DNA of 64,000 nucleotides from UMGS1649 sp045534225 (GTDB lineage: Bacteria > Bacillota > Clostridia > TANB77 > CAG-465), in the NCBI GenBank assembly GCA_045534225.1, contig JAZSJJ010000008.1:14286-78285 (forward strand). The letters are read 5' to 3'. Position numbers and translations under genes: made by a program. Every line of letters starts with the position of its first letter. Position 1 is the first letter of the stretch. The notes under the pieces were generated by a model. That model saw only the letters and a list, made by a program, of their open reading frames with translations, was not told the DNA's origin and searched no databases. Below are positions 16,153-25,333 of the stretch, in pieces.

Positions 16153-16584
16153 TTGTTATTAGGTGAGTACAATCATACAATTGACGATAAATCAAGAGTT
16201 ATAGTGCCAAGCAAGTTTAGAGACGACCTTGGTAGTACTTTCATAGTTACTAGAGGTTTTGATAAGTGCCTTTTCGCATTTTCTCTTGCAGAATGGCAAA
16301 ACTTTGAAGCAGGACTTAGAGCTTTACCACTTTCAAATGAAAATGCTAGAAAATATGTTAGGTATTTTACAGCTGGTGCAACGGAGTGTCAAATAGACAA
16401 ACAAGGAAGAGTGTTAATACCAAACAATCTTAGAGAGTATGCAGGTCTAAAAAAAGAACTTGTAATTACAGGTGTATCTACTAGAGCGGAAATTTGGGAC
16501 AAAGAAACTTGGGATAAATATACAAGTGATGAGAACATAGACCTAGATGAAATTGCTAGTCACATGTCAGAGTTTGGCATTTGA
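16153..16584 (+). CDS. mraZ: MraZ transcriptional regulator
   Basis: A 143-residue MraZ, the AbrB-fold DNA-binding protein that autoregulates the division cluster. It has the duplicated domain: LGEYNHTIDDKSRVIVPSKFRDDLG and later ECQIDKQGRVLIPNNLREYAGL. I place the start at TTG 16153, seven bases after GGAGGAGGTG, because MraZ proteins begin with a short residue run before GEYNHT. A GTG at 16114 in the same frame would translate the operator boxes. Confidence 0.92.
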   Translation: MLLGEYNHTIDDKSRVIVPSKFRDDLGSTFIVTRGFDKCLFAFSLAEWQNFEAGLRALPLSNENARKYVRYFTAGATECQIDKQGRVLIPNNLREYAGLKKELVITGVSTRAEIWDKETWDKYTSDENIDLDEIASHMSEFGI

Positions 16585-16794
16585 TATAGATAAACTAAAG
16601 AAAAAACATTTAATAAAAACTAATAAACTAAAGATAAAAGATTTAATAAACAAAAGCTATTAAAAAACAAAAGATTTACAAATAACTTATTCATACTTAT
16701 GATAAGATTTACATCATTTACAAAGGAAAAACATTTAATAAACAAAAGATAAAATTTTTAAGATATTTAATTTAATTACGGAGTAAGATAAAAA
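16585..16794 (+). repeat. AT-rich spacer with imperfect direct repeats between mraZ and rsmH
   Basis: This 210-base non-coding stretch is purine-rich on the top strand and carries several copies of an imperfect motif, AAAA(G/C)ATTTAATAAACAAAAG, around 16604, 16637, 16668 (partial) and 16727. No ORF, hairpin terminator or clear promoter is seen. It may act as an untranslated spacer or be degenerate repeated DNA. Confidence 0.5.
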
Positions 16795-17727
16795 GTGGAA
16801 TTTAGTCATGTGTCAGTATTACTAGAAGAATGTATAGAATGTCTAAACGTAAAAAAGGGTGGAATTTATGTTGATGGAACTCTTGGTGGCGGTGGGCATT
16901 CTTCGTATGTCTTAAAACTACTAGATAATACAGGAAGACTAATTGGAATAGACAGAGATTCTGATGCACTAACACATACTAAAGAAAGACTTAAAGAATA
17001 TACAAATGTTACTTATGTTAAAGATAAACATGAGAATATAAAACAAATATTAGAAGACTTAGAAGTACCTGGGGCAGATGGAATATTATTAGACCTGGGT
17101 GTTTCGTCATATCAGCTAGATGAAGCAAGTCGTGGATTTAGTTATATGCACGATGCACCGTTAGATATGCGTATGAACAGAGACGATGAATTTACAGCAT
17201 ATCATGTAGTAAATAAATATTCAGAAGAAAAGCTTGCAGATATTTTCTTTTTATATGGTGAAGAAAAGTTCTCGAGACAAATAGCAAGAAAGATTGTTCA
17301 AGTAAGAGAAGCCAAACCAATAGAAACAACTTTAGAACTTGTAGATATAATAAAATCTGCATTACCAGCTAAAGCAAAAAATGAAAAACAACATCCTGCT
17401 AAAAGAGTTTTCCAAGCAATTCGTATAGAAGTAAACGGAGAACTTGTAGATTTAGAAAATGCAGTATGTGATGCAATAAAATGTTTGGTACCAGGTGGAA
17501 GACTTGCTATAATTACATTCCATTCTCTAGAGGATAGAATAGTAAAAAGAGCATATGAGAAGATGGAAGGTAGATGTACATGTCCACCAGATTTTCCAAA
17601 ATGCATTTGCGGATATGTATCATACGGAAAGATACTAACAAAGAAACCTATAGTAGCGACTGAAGAAGAACTTGAAAACAACCCAAGATCTAGAAGTGCT
17701 AAACTTAGAGTTTTTGAAAGAAGATAA
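16795..17727 (+). CDS. rsmH: 16S rRNA m4C1402 methyltransferase RsmH
   Basis: A 310-residue SAM-dependent methyltransferase. FSHVSVLLEECIE opens the protein; VDGTLGGGGHS is the SAM-binding motif; LLDLGVSSYQLDEASRGFSYMHDAPLDMRM is the RsmH signature, with HPAKRVFQAIRIEVN and ITFHSLEDRIVK downstream. It modifies C1402 in the ribosomal P site. It begins at GTG 16795 behind a weak GGAG and is the second gene of the cluster. Confidence 0.95.
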   Translation: MEFSHVSVLLEECIECLNVKKGGIYVDGTLGGGGHSSYVLKLLDNTGRLIGIDRDSDALTHTKERLKEYTNVTYVKDKHENIKQILEDLEVPGADGILLDLGVSSYQLDEASRGFSYMHDAPLDMRMNRDDEFTAYHVVNKYSEEKLADIFFLYGEEKFSRQIARKIVQVREAKPIETTLELVDIIKSALPAKAKNEKQHPAKRVFQAIRIEVNGELVDLENAVCDAIKCLVPGGRLAIITFHSLEDRIVKRAYEKMEGRCTCPPDFPKCICGYVSYGKILTKKPIVATEEELENNPRSRSAKLRVFERR

Positions 17728-17789
17728 AATAATAAACAACTATTAAGTAATAAGATTACAAAATTAACTTAAGAAAAGAGGTGAAATTA

Positions 17790-18281
17790 GTGATAGCAAA
17801 CAGAGCTTATGCATATGATTTAGAAGTAGAGAAAAAAGAGGTAGAATATTTACCAAATAAAAGAGACTTCAGATTAATAAAAAATACAGTTAAGAAGCTA
17901 CAAACAGCTTCAAATATAAAAGCAAAGAAGAAATCAGAACTATCACTAGTTTTGTCAGTTGTAGCAATGTTTGCTATGTTCATCATCTTAAGTTATAGAA
18001 CAAACATAATAAGTGAAAAGAATCTAGAATTGCAAAGACTTGCTATTAAAGCAGATAATGCAAATGCAGTTCTTGCAACAACAGAAGTAAATGTAAGTAG
18101 GGTTATAGATAAAGACAAAGTTGAAACTTACGCAAAACAACAATTAGGAATGCAAAAACCAGAAAAAAGTCAATTAGTATATATAAACTCTAATTATGAA
18201 ACAAAAGTAGAAAGTATAAATGAAGGAAATATAATTAGTAAAGTAGTAGATAAGCTAAAAGATATAATAGGTATTAAATAA
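17790..18281 (+). CDS. ftsL: FtsL-like septum protein
   Basis: About 163 residues with a basic cytoplasmic N-terminus, one membrane segment (LVLSVVAMFAMFIILSYRT, about residues 52-70) and a short extracytoplasmic heptad region (LELQRLAIKADNANAVLATTEVNVSRV), the FtsL/DivIC layout. FtsL joins DivIB and the septal synthase. Identity rests mainly on position between rsmH and the transpeptidase and on topology, since FtsL sequences diverge fast. GTG 17790 is favoured over GTG 17781 because AGAGGTG (17777-17783) is six bases before it. Confidence 0.75.
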   Translation: MIANRAYAYDLEVEKKEVEYLPNKRDFRLIKNTVKKLQTASNIKAKKKSELSLVLSVVAMFAMFIILSYRTNIISEKNLELQRLAIKADNANAVLATTEVNVSRVIDKDKVETYAKQQLGMQKPEKSQLVYINSNYETKVESINEGNIISKVVDKLKDIIGIK

Positions 18282-18329
18282 TCATAAGATAGCTAATGTA
18301 AAGTTATAGCTTACTTATGGTTGTTTTTC
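18280..18329 (+). terminator. Intraoperon hairpin between ftsL and spoVD
   Basis: AATCATAAG...GCTA pairs with TAGC...CTTATGGTT, followed by a T-rich run. The stem is imperfect. It could reduce read-through into the transpeptidase gene. Confidence 0.5.
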
Positions 18330-18347
18330 TTTAAAAGGAGGTGTGAT

Positions 18348-20528
18348 ATGGCGTTTGCAAAGAAAGCACACAAAACAAGAGCAATGGTGTTATTATGGGC
18401 ATCAGTAATAGCATTTGTGTTATTAGCTATAAGAATGTTTTGGATACAAATTGTAAAGGGAGAATATTATTCAGAAAAAGCATATTTACAACAAACGAAA
18501 GATAGAGCTATTTCTGCGAGCCGTGGAACAATATACGATACAGCTGGAAATAAGCTAGCGCTTAGTGTTTCTACAAATACGCTATCTATAGCACCGACTA
18601 ACATAGAAACAGAAGATAAAGAAAAACTTGCTAAAGATTTAGGCGAGATTTTAGAGATGTCTTGGGATACAATTTTATCTAAAATAAACAAGACAGTTTC
18701 ATTAGTTACAATAGCAACTAATATAGACAAGGAAACGGCAGAAGAGTTAACTAATTACGTGTACGAAAACGAACTTAAAGGTGTATATGTAGATGAGTCT
18801 ACAAGTAGAATATATCCTTATGGTGCAATGTTATCTCACGTGTTAGGATTTACAGGAACAGATGACCAAGGACTATATGGTCTAGAATCATATTATGAAG
18901 AAGAACTAGCAGGTGAAGATGGAAGAATTGTTGGTAGTATAGATGGTGGCGGAAATGAAACGCCATTTGAAGAGGAAGAGTACATTGCGCCAACAAACGG
19001 AAGCGACATTACTCTTACAATAGATGCAACTATACAAGGTATAGTGGAAAAGAATTTAGAAAAAGCAGTAAAAGAAAACGTATCAGATAAAGGTGTATGT
19101 GTTGTAATGAGACCTTCAACTGGGGAAGTATTAGCTATGGCTACATATCCGGATTTTGATCCAAACGATCCGTTTACAATTAACGATTCAGCACTTGCAG
19201 CTAAGTGGGATACAATGTCTTCTAGTGAGAAGAATACTGCATTAAATAATATGTGGAGAAATACAGCTATATCTGATGCGTATGAACCTGGTTCTACATT
19301 TAAAGTTGTAACAGCTTCAGCAGCTTTAGAAGAGGATATAGTTTCAATAGATCAAGCTGGAGCTTTTAATTGCAACGGGTATGTAAGCATATCTGGCTGG
19401 AAAATAAGATGTTGGAGATATCCAAGAAAACACGGAGCTCAAACATTAAGACAGGCGATTATGAATTCTTGTAACCCTAGTTTTATGCAAGCTGGCTTGA
19501 AAATAGGAAAAGAAAAATATACAGAATATTTAAGAGCATATAATTTATATGATAGAACAGGAATAGATTTACCTGGTGAAACAACAGGTATAATACATGA
19601 TCCAAAGACTATGACGGAATTAGACTTAGCAACAACATCATTTGGTCAAACAATATCTGTTACAACACTTCAAACAGCAGTTATATATTCTGCAATAGCA
19701 AATGGCGGGTATATTATGCAGCCATATGTTGTAAAAGAAGTACGTTCAGCAGATGGCACATTGATTTCTGAAACAACACCTAAGATTAAGAAACAAGTTA
19801 TTTCTGAATCTACCGCAAGTGATGTTTTATCTGCGTTATTTGATACGGTAGATAAAGGAACTGGTAAAGCTGCTAAGGTTAGCGGATATACAGTTGCTGG
19901 CAAAACAGGAACTGCCGAAGAAGGAAGAGGAAAGAACTTATGGTATATGGCGTCATTTGCAGGAATAGCACCAGTAAATGATCCGGAAGTGGTAGTAATC
20001 TTTAGTCTATATGATCCTAAAGGGCCAAGTGGACACCAAGGAGGAACAATATGTGCTCCGGTTGTAGGTAACATTATAGATGAAACATTAAGATATCTAG
20101 ATGTAAATCCAAGTTATGCGGTAGAGGAAACTACAGTCAAAACAGTTGTAGTACCAGACGTAACAGGAAAGACATATAAAGAGGCAAAAGAAGCTTTAGA
20201 AAAATTAGGATTAAACATAGCATCAGATAACACTATAGCATCAGATAAAATAATATTAGACCAAATACCAAAAGCAGGTGCTAATTTAATAGAAGACGGA
20301 ACAGTAAGAGTATATAATTCTACTGATGCTAAAAAAGATACAACTACTGTACCAGATGTAAGGGCTTTAAGTGTTAAGAAGGCAATATCTAAATTAAATA
20401 AAGCAGGCCTAAATATTAAAGTAGTTGGAAATGGCAACGCAATTATTCAAGACGCAAGTCCTGGAGATGTTGTTACAAAAGGTTCAATAATTACAGTTAA
20501 GTTTGTAGATACAACAGACTTACATTAA
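18348..20528 (+). CDS. spoVD: SpoVD/FtsI-type class B penicillin-binding protein with PASTA domains
   Basis: About 726 residues: N-terminal membrane anchor (MVLLWASVIAFVLLAIRMFWI), dimerisation domain, transpeptidase domain and two C-terminal PASTA domains (from about residue 605, VVVPDVTGKTYKEAKEALEKLG and TVPDVRALSVKKAISKLNKAG). Catalytic motifs are intact: EPGSTFK, SCN and KTGTAEE. It crosslinks peptidoglycan; PASTA-bearing members in spore formers are SpoVD-like (cortex), but the same position can hold the septal enzyme. ATG 18348 is preceded by AAAGGAGG. No second such gene is in the window, so the choice of role is open. Confidence 0.88.
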   Translation: MAFAKKAHKTRAMVLLWASVIAFVLLAIRMFWIQIVKGEYYSEKAYLQQTKDRAISASRGTIYDTAGNKLALSVSTNTLSIAPTNIETEDKEKLAKDLGEILEMSWDTILSKINKTVSLVTIATNIDKETAEELTNYVYENELKGVYVDESTSRIYPYGAMLSHVLGFTGTDDQGLYGLESYYEEELAGEDGRIVGSIDGGGNETPFEEEEYIAPTNGSDITLTIDATIQGIVEKNLEKAVKENVSDKGVCVVMRPSTGEVLAMATYPDFDPNDPFTINDSALAAKWDTMSSSEKNTALNNMWRNTAISDAYEPGSTFKVVTASAALEEDIVSIDQAGAFNCNGYVSISGWKIRCWRYPRKHGAQTLRQAIMNSCNPSFMQAGLKIGKEKYTEYLRAYNLYDRTGIDLPGETTGIIHDPKTMTELDLATTSFGQTISVTTLQTAVIYSAIANGGYIMQPYVVKEVRSADGTLISETTPKIKKQVISESTASDVLSALFDTVDKGTGKAAKVSGYTVAGKTGTAEEGRGKNLWYMASFAGIAPVNDPEVVVIFSLYDPKGPSGHQGGTICAPVVGNIIDETLRYLDVNPSYAVEETTVKTVVVPDVTGKTYKEAKEALEKLGLNIASDNTIASDKIILDQIPKAGANLIEDGTVRVYNSTDAKKDTTTVPDVRALSVKKAISKLNKAGLNIKVVGNGNAIIQDASPGDVVTKGSIITVKFVDTTDLH

Positions 20529-20607
20529 AAGCATATTATTTTGTAATATGACTTAAAATTTGTATGAAAGTGTGGTATAATTACTACGCATATTAGGAGG
20601 GATAATA

Positions 20608-22080
20608 ATGTTATTACAATATCTAGTAGAAGAGTTAGATAAAAAAACTAAAGGCGATTTGAATATAAATATAAATAAAATAGAATATAGTTCAGAAAAG
20701 ATAGGACTAGGTGACTTGTTTGTCGCTATAAAAGGCTTTGAAACAGATGGCCATGATTATATAGTAGATGCAGTAGCAAACGGTGCTGTAGCGGTAATAA
20801 TAGATGAAGAATATATGGATAAGGTAAATGTAAACGTACCCGTTATAGCTGTTCCTAATTCTAGAATAGCTTTAGCAGAAGTAGCAGCTAAGTTTTATGA
20901 TTATCCAGCAAGTAAACTAAAAGTAATAGGAATAACAGGAACAAAAGGTAAAACAACAACTGCATATATGGTAAGAGATATTATGCTAGCAGCTAAAAAG
21001 AAAATTGGTATGATAGGCACAATATATAACACTTATGCAGACAAAGTTATAGAAGCAGTTAGAACTACGCCAGAATCTTTAGATATACAAAAGTTATTAA
21101 AAGATATGGTAGATAGTGGTATGGAATATGCTGTAATGGAAGTTTCATCCCATGCACTAGAACTTCATAGAGTACACGGTATTAAATTTGAAATAGGAAT
21201 ATTTACAAATCTAGGACGTGAACATTTAGATTTCCATGGGGATATGGATAACTATCTTAAAGCAAAAGCAAAGCTGTTTGAACAAAGTATATTTGGAATA
21301 ATTAATGTAGACGATATATATGCTCCAAAGTTGCTTAAACATGTAACTTGCAAATATGCAAAATACGGTTTAGATAACGAAGCTAACGTATCTGCTACAG
21401 ACATTAGAATAAATAACAATTATGTAGATTTCAAAATGTACATAAACAAACAATTACAAACAATTACTGTCCCTATACCAGGAAAATACACAGTATATAA
21501 TGCAGTGGCGGCAGTAGCAGCTTGTAGTATGCTGGGAGCCCAAATGCAAGATGTATTAGTAGGCCTTTCAACAGTTAAAGTTCCAGGTAGAAGTGAAATA
21601 GTAGATATAAACAAAACATTTGCGGTATTAATAGATTATGCACACAATCCATCAAGTTTAGAAGCTATTCTTGTAAATACTAAAAAATATATTAAGGGAA
21701 GAGTAATTTTAGTATTTGGATGTGGTGGTAATAGAGATAAAGAGAAACGCGCAGAAATGGGTAAACTGGCAGGAACATACGCGGACTTTACTATAGTTAC
21801 AACAGATAATCCAAGAGATGAGAAGCCAGAAAATATAATTAAAGAGATAGAAGCAGGAATTAAACAAACAAGAGGATTGTTCAAGGTAATACCAAATAGA
21901 AAAGATGCAATAGAGTTTGCGATGAGAATTGCTTGGGCTAACGATACGGTAATACTTGCAGGTAAAGGACATGAAACATATCAAGAGTTGGCTAAGGGTA
22001 AAAAGATACATTTTGACGAAAGAGAAATCGTTAAAAAGGCAGCAGAAAAGATGCCTGGTAAAAACGAAGTAAAATATTAA
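20608..22080 (+). CDS. murE: UDP-MurNAc-tripeptide synthetase MurE (meso-DAP type)
   Basis: A 490-residue Mur ligase. The ATP-binding motif is GITGTKGKTTT; SSHALELHRVHG and NLGREHLDFH are conserved in the central domain. DNPRDEKPENI near residue 400 is the DNPR motif that selects meso-diaminopimelate rather than lysine. An extended -10 (TGGTATAAT, TATAAT at 20576-20581) lies just upstream with a weak -35, so it may be expressed independently. It starts at ATG 20608 after AGGAGGG. murF, which normally follows, is absent. Confidence 0.95.
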   Translation: MLLQYLVEELDKKTKGDLNININKIEYSSEKIGLGDLFVAIKGFETDGHDYIVDAVANGAVAVIIDEEYMDKVNVNVPVIAVPNSRIALAEVAAKFYDYPASKLKVIGITGTKGKTTTAYMVRDIMLAAKKKIGMIGTIYNTYADKVIEAVRTTPESLDIQKLLKDMVDSGMEYAVMEVSSHALELHRVHGIKFEIGIFTNLGREHLDFHGDMDNYLKAKAKLFEQSIFGIINVDDIYAPKLLKHVTCKYAKYGLDNEANVSATDIRINNNYVDFKMYINKQLQTITVPIPGKYTVYNAVAAVAACSMLGAQMQDVLVGLSTVKVPGRSEIVDINKTFAVLIDYAHNPSSLEAILVNTKKYIKGRVILVFGCGGNRDKEKRAEMGKLAGTYADFTIVTTDNPRDEKPENIIKEIEAGIKQTRGLFKVIPNRKDAIEFAMRIAWANDTVILAGKGHETYQELAKGKKIHFDEREIVKKAAEKMPGKNEVKY

Positions 22081-22104
22081 TAAGAGACATTTGGAGGAAG
22101 AATT

Positions 22105-23055
22105 ATGAATATACCATTAATATTACTTTTATCAGGTGGAATTTCATTTGCCATAACGGTAATTTTAAGTTTAGTAATAATACCTTATTTAAGAAAACTT
22201 AAAATAGGGCAAGTGGTTCGTTCTGATGGACCAGAAGAACATTTGAAAAAGACAGGTACACCTACTATGGGTGGAATAATGATGCTAATTGCAATAATAG
22301 GAATACTTGCTATTTTTGCGTTTAAGTATCCAGTACTTATACTTCCAATTATACTAATATTAGGCTATGGAATAGTTGGATTTATAGACGATAGAAAGAA
22401 ACTAGTAGAAAAAAGTAGCGATGGAATAAGCGCTAAAATGAAGATGATACTTCTATTTGTATTCTCAGTAGCATTTCTTGTATTATACATGGTATTTTGC
22501 GATTGGGGTACAGGAACTAATATACCTTTCTTAGACTGGGCAGGAGTATTTGTAGTGTTTACTATGCTAGTAATGCTTGGAACAAGTAATGCAATAAACT
22601 TAACAGACGGTCTAGATGGTTTAGCATCAGGTGTAAGTGCAATAATTATGACATTCTTTACAGCAGTAGCAATAAAAAGAGGAGATACGGCTATGGTAGT
22701 TCTTGGAGCTACAACAGTAGGAGCAACATTAGGCTTTTTAATATTTAATGTGAAACCAGCAAAGGTGTTTATGGGAGATACAGGCTCTCTTGCATTAGGT
22801 GCATCAATAGCAGCTATTGCAATACTTATGAAAATGCCAATGTATCTATTAATTGTAGCACTGATACCAGTAGTAGAAACATTATCTTCAGCACTTCAAG
22901 TAATATATTTCAAAGCTACAAAAGGTAAAAGATTATTTAAGATGGCTCCGCTACATCATCATTTAGAATTAAGCGGATTAAAAGAAACAACAATAGTAAT
23001 CTTGTTTTGGGGAATAACAGCAGTATTATCTTTAATGGGATTTATATTAGTATAG
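22105..23055 (+). CDS. mraY: Phospho-MurNAc-pentapeptide transferase MraY
   Basis: A 316-residue protein with about ten membrane helices that makes lipid I from UDP-MurNAc-pentapeptide and undecaprenyl phosphate. Diagnostic segments are KKTGTPTMGG, GFIDDRKK, NLTDGLDGLASG with the catalytic aspartates, FMGDTGSLALG and APLHHHLEL. It starts at ATG 22105 after GGAGGA and is followed, 18 bases on, by the SEDS gene, with no murD between. Confidence 0.97.
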   Translation: MNIPLILLLSGGISFAITVILSLVIIPYLRKLKIGQVVRSDGPEEHLKKTGTPTMGGIMMLIAIIGILAIFAFKYPVLILPIILILGYGIVGFIDDRKKLVEKSSDGISAKMKMILLFVFSVAFLVLYMVFCDWGTGTNIPFLDWAGVFVVFTMLVMLGTSNAINLTDGLDGLASGVSAIIMTFFTAVAIKRGDTAMVVLGATTVGATLGFLIFNVKPAKVFMGDTGSLALGASIAAIAILMKMPMYLLIVALIPVVETLSSALQVIYFKATKGKRLFKMAPLHHHLELSGLKETTIVILFWGITAVLSLMGFILV

Positions 23056-23073
23056 AATAATAGGAGGAAGAGC

Positions 23074-24198
23074 ATGGCTAAAATTGTAGAAAAATTAAAA
23101 GCGCTTAAAGACTGGAAATTAGTAGATTTCCCGTTCCTTTTCACGCTTTTAGTTCTTCTTGCAATTGGTCTTATTGCTCTTTCTTCTGCTAGTTCATACT
23201 ATGCCTTAACAGAAACTGGAGATAGCATGTACTACTTAAAAAGACAACTTGGGTTTGCTGCTTTTGGTTTAGCTGTTATGGTGTTTGTAATGACATGGGA
23301 AAAGAAAAATTACAAAAGATTTAGCTATCTAGCTTTCATAATAGCAGGTATATTTATGGTCCTTGTAGAAGTACCGGGGCTAGGCGTTACGGTAAAAGGT
23401 GCTAAACGTTGGCTAAATCTAGGCTTTACTTTCCAACCATCTGAAGTATTAAAGTTAGGATTAATAATGGCATTAGCTAGATATATTTCAGAAAACCAAA
23501 AGAAAATGAAAAGCTTTAAGGGCTATATAGTTCCTTTAGGAATGCTGGCAGGTGCAATAATTTTCACATATTTGCAATCTCACATGAGTGCTATGATTGT
23601 TATGTGTGTAATATTTGGTATAGTGATGCTATGTAGTGGCTTTAAGATTAATTGGAAAATAGTTGGACCTCTACTTGTAATAGGTATAATTGGAGTTGGG
23701 GCGTTCTTCTTAACAGAAGATTATAGAAGGGAAAGAATATTCTCGTATTTAAATCCAGATGTAGATATTACAGGCAGCAACTGGCAACCAACGCAAAGTC
23801 TTTATGCAATAGGTTCAGGTGGGCTTTTTGGTAAAGGATTAGGCCAAAGTAGACAAAAATATTTATGGCTTCCAGAGGCGCAAAACGACTTTGTATTTTC
23901 TGTATATGCAGAGGAATTTGGGTTTGTAGGATCACTTGTAGTAATTATACTTTTTATAACATTAATATATAGAGGAGTGTCAATAGGATTAAATTCTAAA
24001 GATATGTATGGAATGCTTGTGACGCTCGGCATAATTGGAATGTTTGCATTCCAGATAATAATAAATATAGCGGTTGTAACAAAAACAATGCCAACAACTG
24101 GTATGCCGCTTCCATTCTTTAGCTCAGGTGGTACATCACTTGTAATAAACTTAATAGCAATGGGAATAGTACTTGGAATATCTAAGGAAAATAAATAA
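23074..24198 (+). CDS. ftsW: SEDS glycosyltransferase FtsW (or SpoVE)
   Basis: A 374-residue ten-helix SEDS protein that polymerises lipid II with a class B PBP partner. VKGAKRWLNLGFTFQPSEVLKLGLI is the family signature, and ...PTTGMPLPFFSSGGTSLVINLI closes it. The gene order spoVD-murE-mraY-SEDS-murG parallels spoVD...spoVE in Bacillus, so a sporulation role is possible alongside cell division. It starts at ATG 23074 after AGGAGGA. Confidence 0.93.
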   Translation: MAKIVEKLKALKDWKLVDFPFLFTLLVLLAIGLIALSSASSYYALTETGDSMYYLKRQLGFAAFGLAVMVFVMTWEKKNYKRFSYLAFIIAGIFMVLVEVPGLGVTVKGAKRWLNLGFTFQPSEVLKLGLIMALARYISENQKKMKSFKGYIVPLGMLAGAIIFTYLQSHMSAMIVMCVIFGIVMLCSGFKINWKIVGPLLVIGIIGVGAFFLTEDYRRERIFSYLNPDVDITGSNWQPTQSLYAIGSGGLFGKGLGQSRQKYLWLPEAQNDFVFSVYAEEFGFVGSLVVIILFITLIYRGVSIGLNSKDMYGMLVTLGIIGMFAFQIIINIAVVTKTMPTTGMPLPFFSSGGTSLVINLIAMGIVLGISKENK

Positions 24199-24212
24199 GG
24201 TTAGGTGAAAAA

Positions 24213-25325
24213 ATGAGAGCAATAATAGCATGCGCAGGCAGCGGAGGACACATTAATCCGGGTATAGCGATAGCAAACGAAATACTAAAGAGAGAACCAG
24301 ATAGTAAAATAATATTCGTAGGTACAAAAACAGGCATGGAAAATGATCTTGTGAAAAAAGCAGGATTTGAGCTTGCACATATACGTGCAGGACGATTCCA
24401 TAGAAGACTTACTTGGTATAATGTAAGAAATATGGCAAATGCTTTTTTAGGAATATTTGATGCAGAAAAGCTTGTAAAGAAATTTAAACCGGATGTAGTT
24501 ATCGGTACGGGTGGATTTATATGCGTTCCAATGATGAAAGCTGCCAAGAAAAAACATATACCTTATGTACTACATGAAAGTAACGCTTTCCCAGGACTAT
24601 CTGTAAAATTGGTTGCAAAAGATGCAGCTAAAATATTACTTGGATTTGAAGATACTAAACAAAGATTAGATGAAAAAGTAAATTCTGTATATACAGGAAC
24701 ACCAGCTAAATTTGATATGAATCATATGATGAATTTAGATAAAGAAGTTTGTAAAAAAGAATTGGGATTAGATAAGGAAACTATCGGAGATAGAAAAGTA
24801 ATATTTGTAACAGGTGGAAGCCAAGGCGCAAAGAGATTTAATGAAGTAATTATTAATATGGTAAGACAATATAAACCAAAAGATTTATACTTTGTAATTG
24901 CTGTGGGTAAGGATAATTATGATGTGGCAGTAGGAATGTTAAAAGAAGAAGATAGTGAGTATATTAAAATTGAAAAGTTTGTATACGAAATGGATAAGAT
25001 GTATAAAGCATCGGATTTATTAATTACTCGTGCAGGAGCGTTAACAATAACAGAATTAAGTATAGTAAGAAGACCAGCAATACTTGTACCGCTTCCAACA
25101 GCAGCCGAGAACCATCAGTTCTTTAATGCTAAAGCGATGGAAAATGCTGGAGCGGGAATATTAATAGAAGAGAATGTATTGAACGAAACCGTTTTATATG
25201 ATAAAATTAAAGATGTAATATATGATAATGGTTTACTTGAAACAATGGGAGAAAATGCAGCTAAGTTATATAAACCAGATGTAGAAGGTAAAATTTATCA
25301 AGAAATAAAAGAAATTGTAGGCTAG
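24213..25325 (+). CDS. murG: MurG N-acetylglucosaminyltransferase
   Basis: A 370-residue GT-B enzyme that adds GlcNAc to lipid I at the inner membrane face. CAGSGGHINPGIAIA is the N-terminal glycine-rich loop, VVIGTGGFICVP and HESNAFPGLSVKLVAK are signatures, and TGGSQGAKRFNE plus ASDLLITRAGALTITEL form the UDP-GlcNAc-binding domain. ATG 24213 follows TAGGTGA. It is coupled closely to ftsQ downstream. Confidence 0.96.
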   Translation: MRAIIACAGSGGHINPGIAIANEILKREPDSKIIFVGTKTGMENDLVKKAGFELAHIRAGRFHRRLTWYNVRNMANAFLGIFDAEKLVKKFKPDVVIGTGGFICVPMMKAAKKKHIPYVLHESNAFPGLSVKLVAKDAAKILLGFEDTKQRLDEKVNSVYTGTPAKFDMNHMMNLDKEVCKKELGLDKETIGDRKVIFVTGGSQGAKRFNEVIINMVRQYKPKDLYFVIAVGKDNYDVAVGMLKEEDSEYIKIEKFVYEMDKMYKASDLLITRAGALTITELSIVRRPAILVPLPTAAENHQFFNAKAMENAGAGILIEENVLNETVLYDKIKDVIYDNGLLETMGENAAKLYKPDVEGKIYQEIKEIVG

Positions 25326-25333
25326 GAGAAAAC

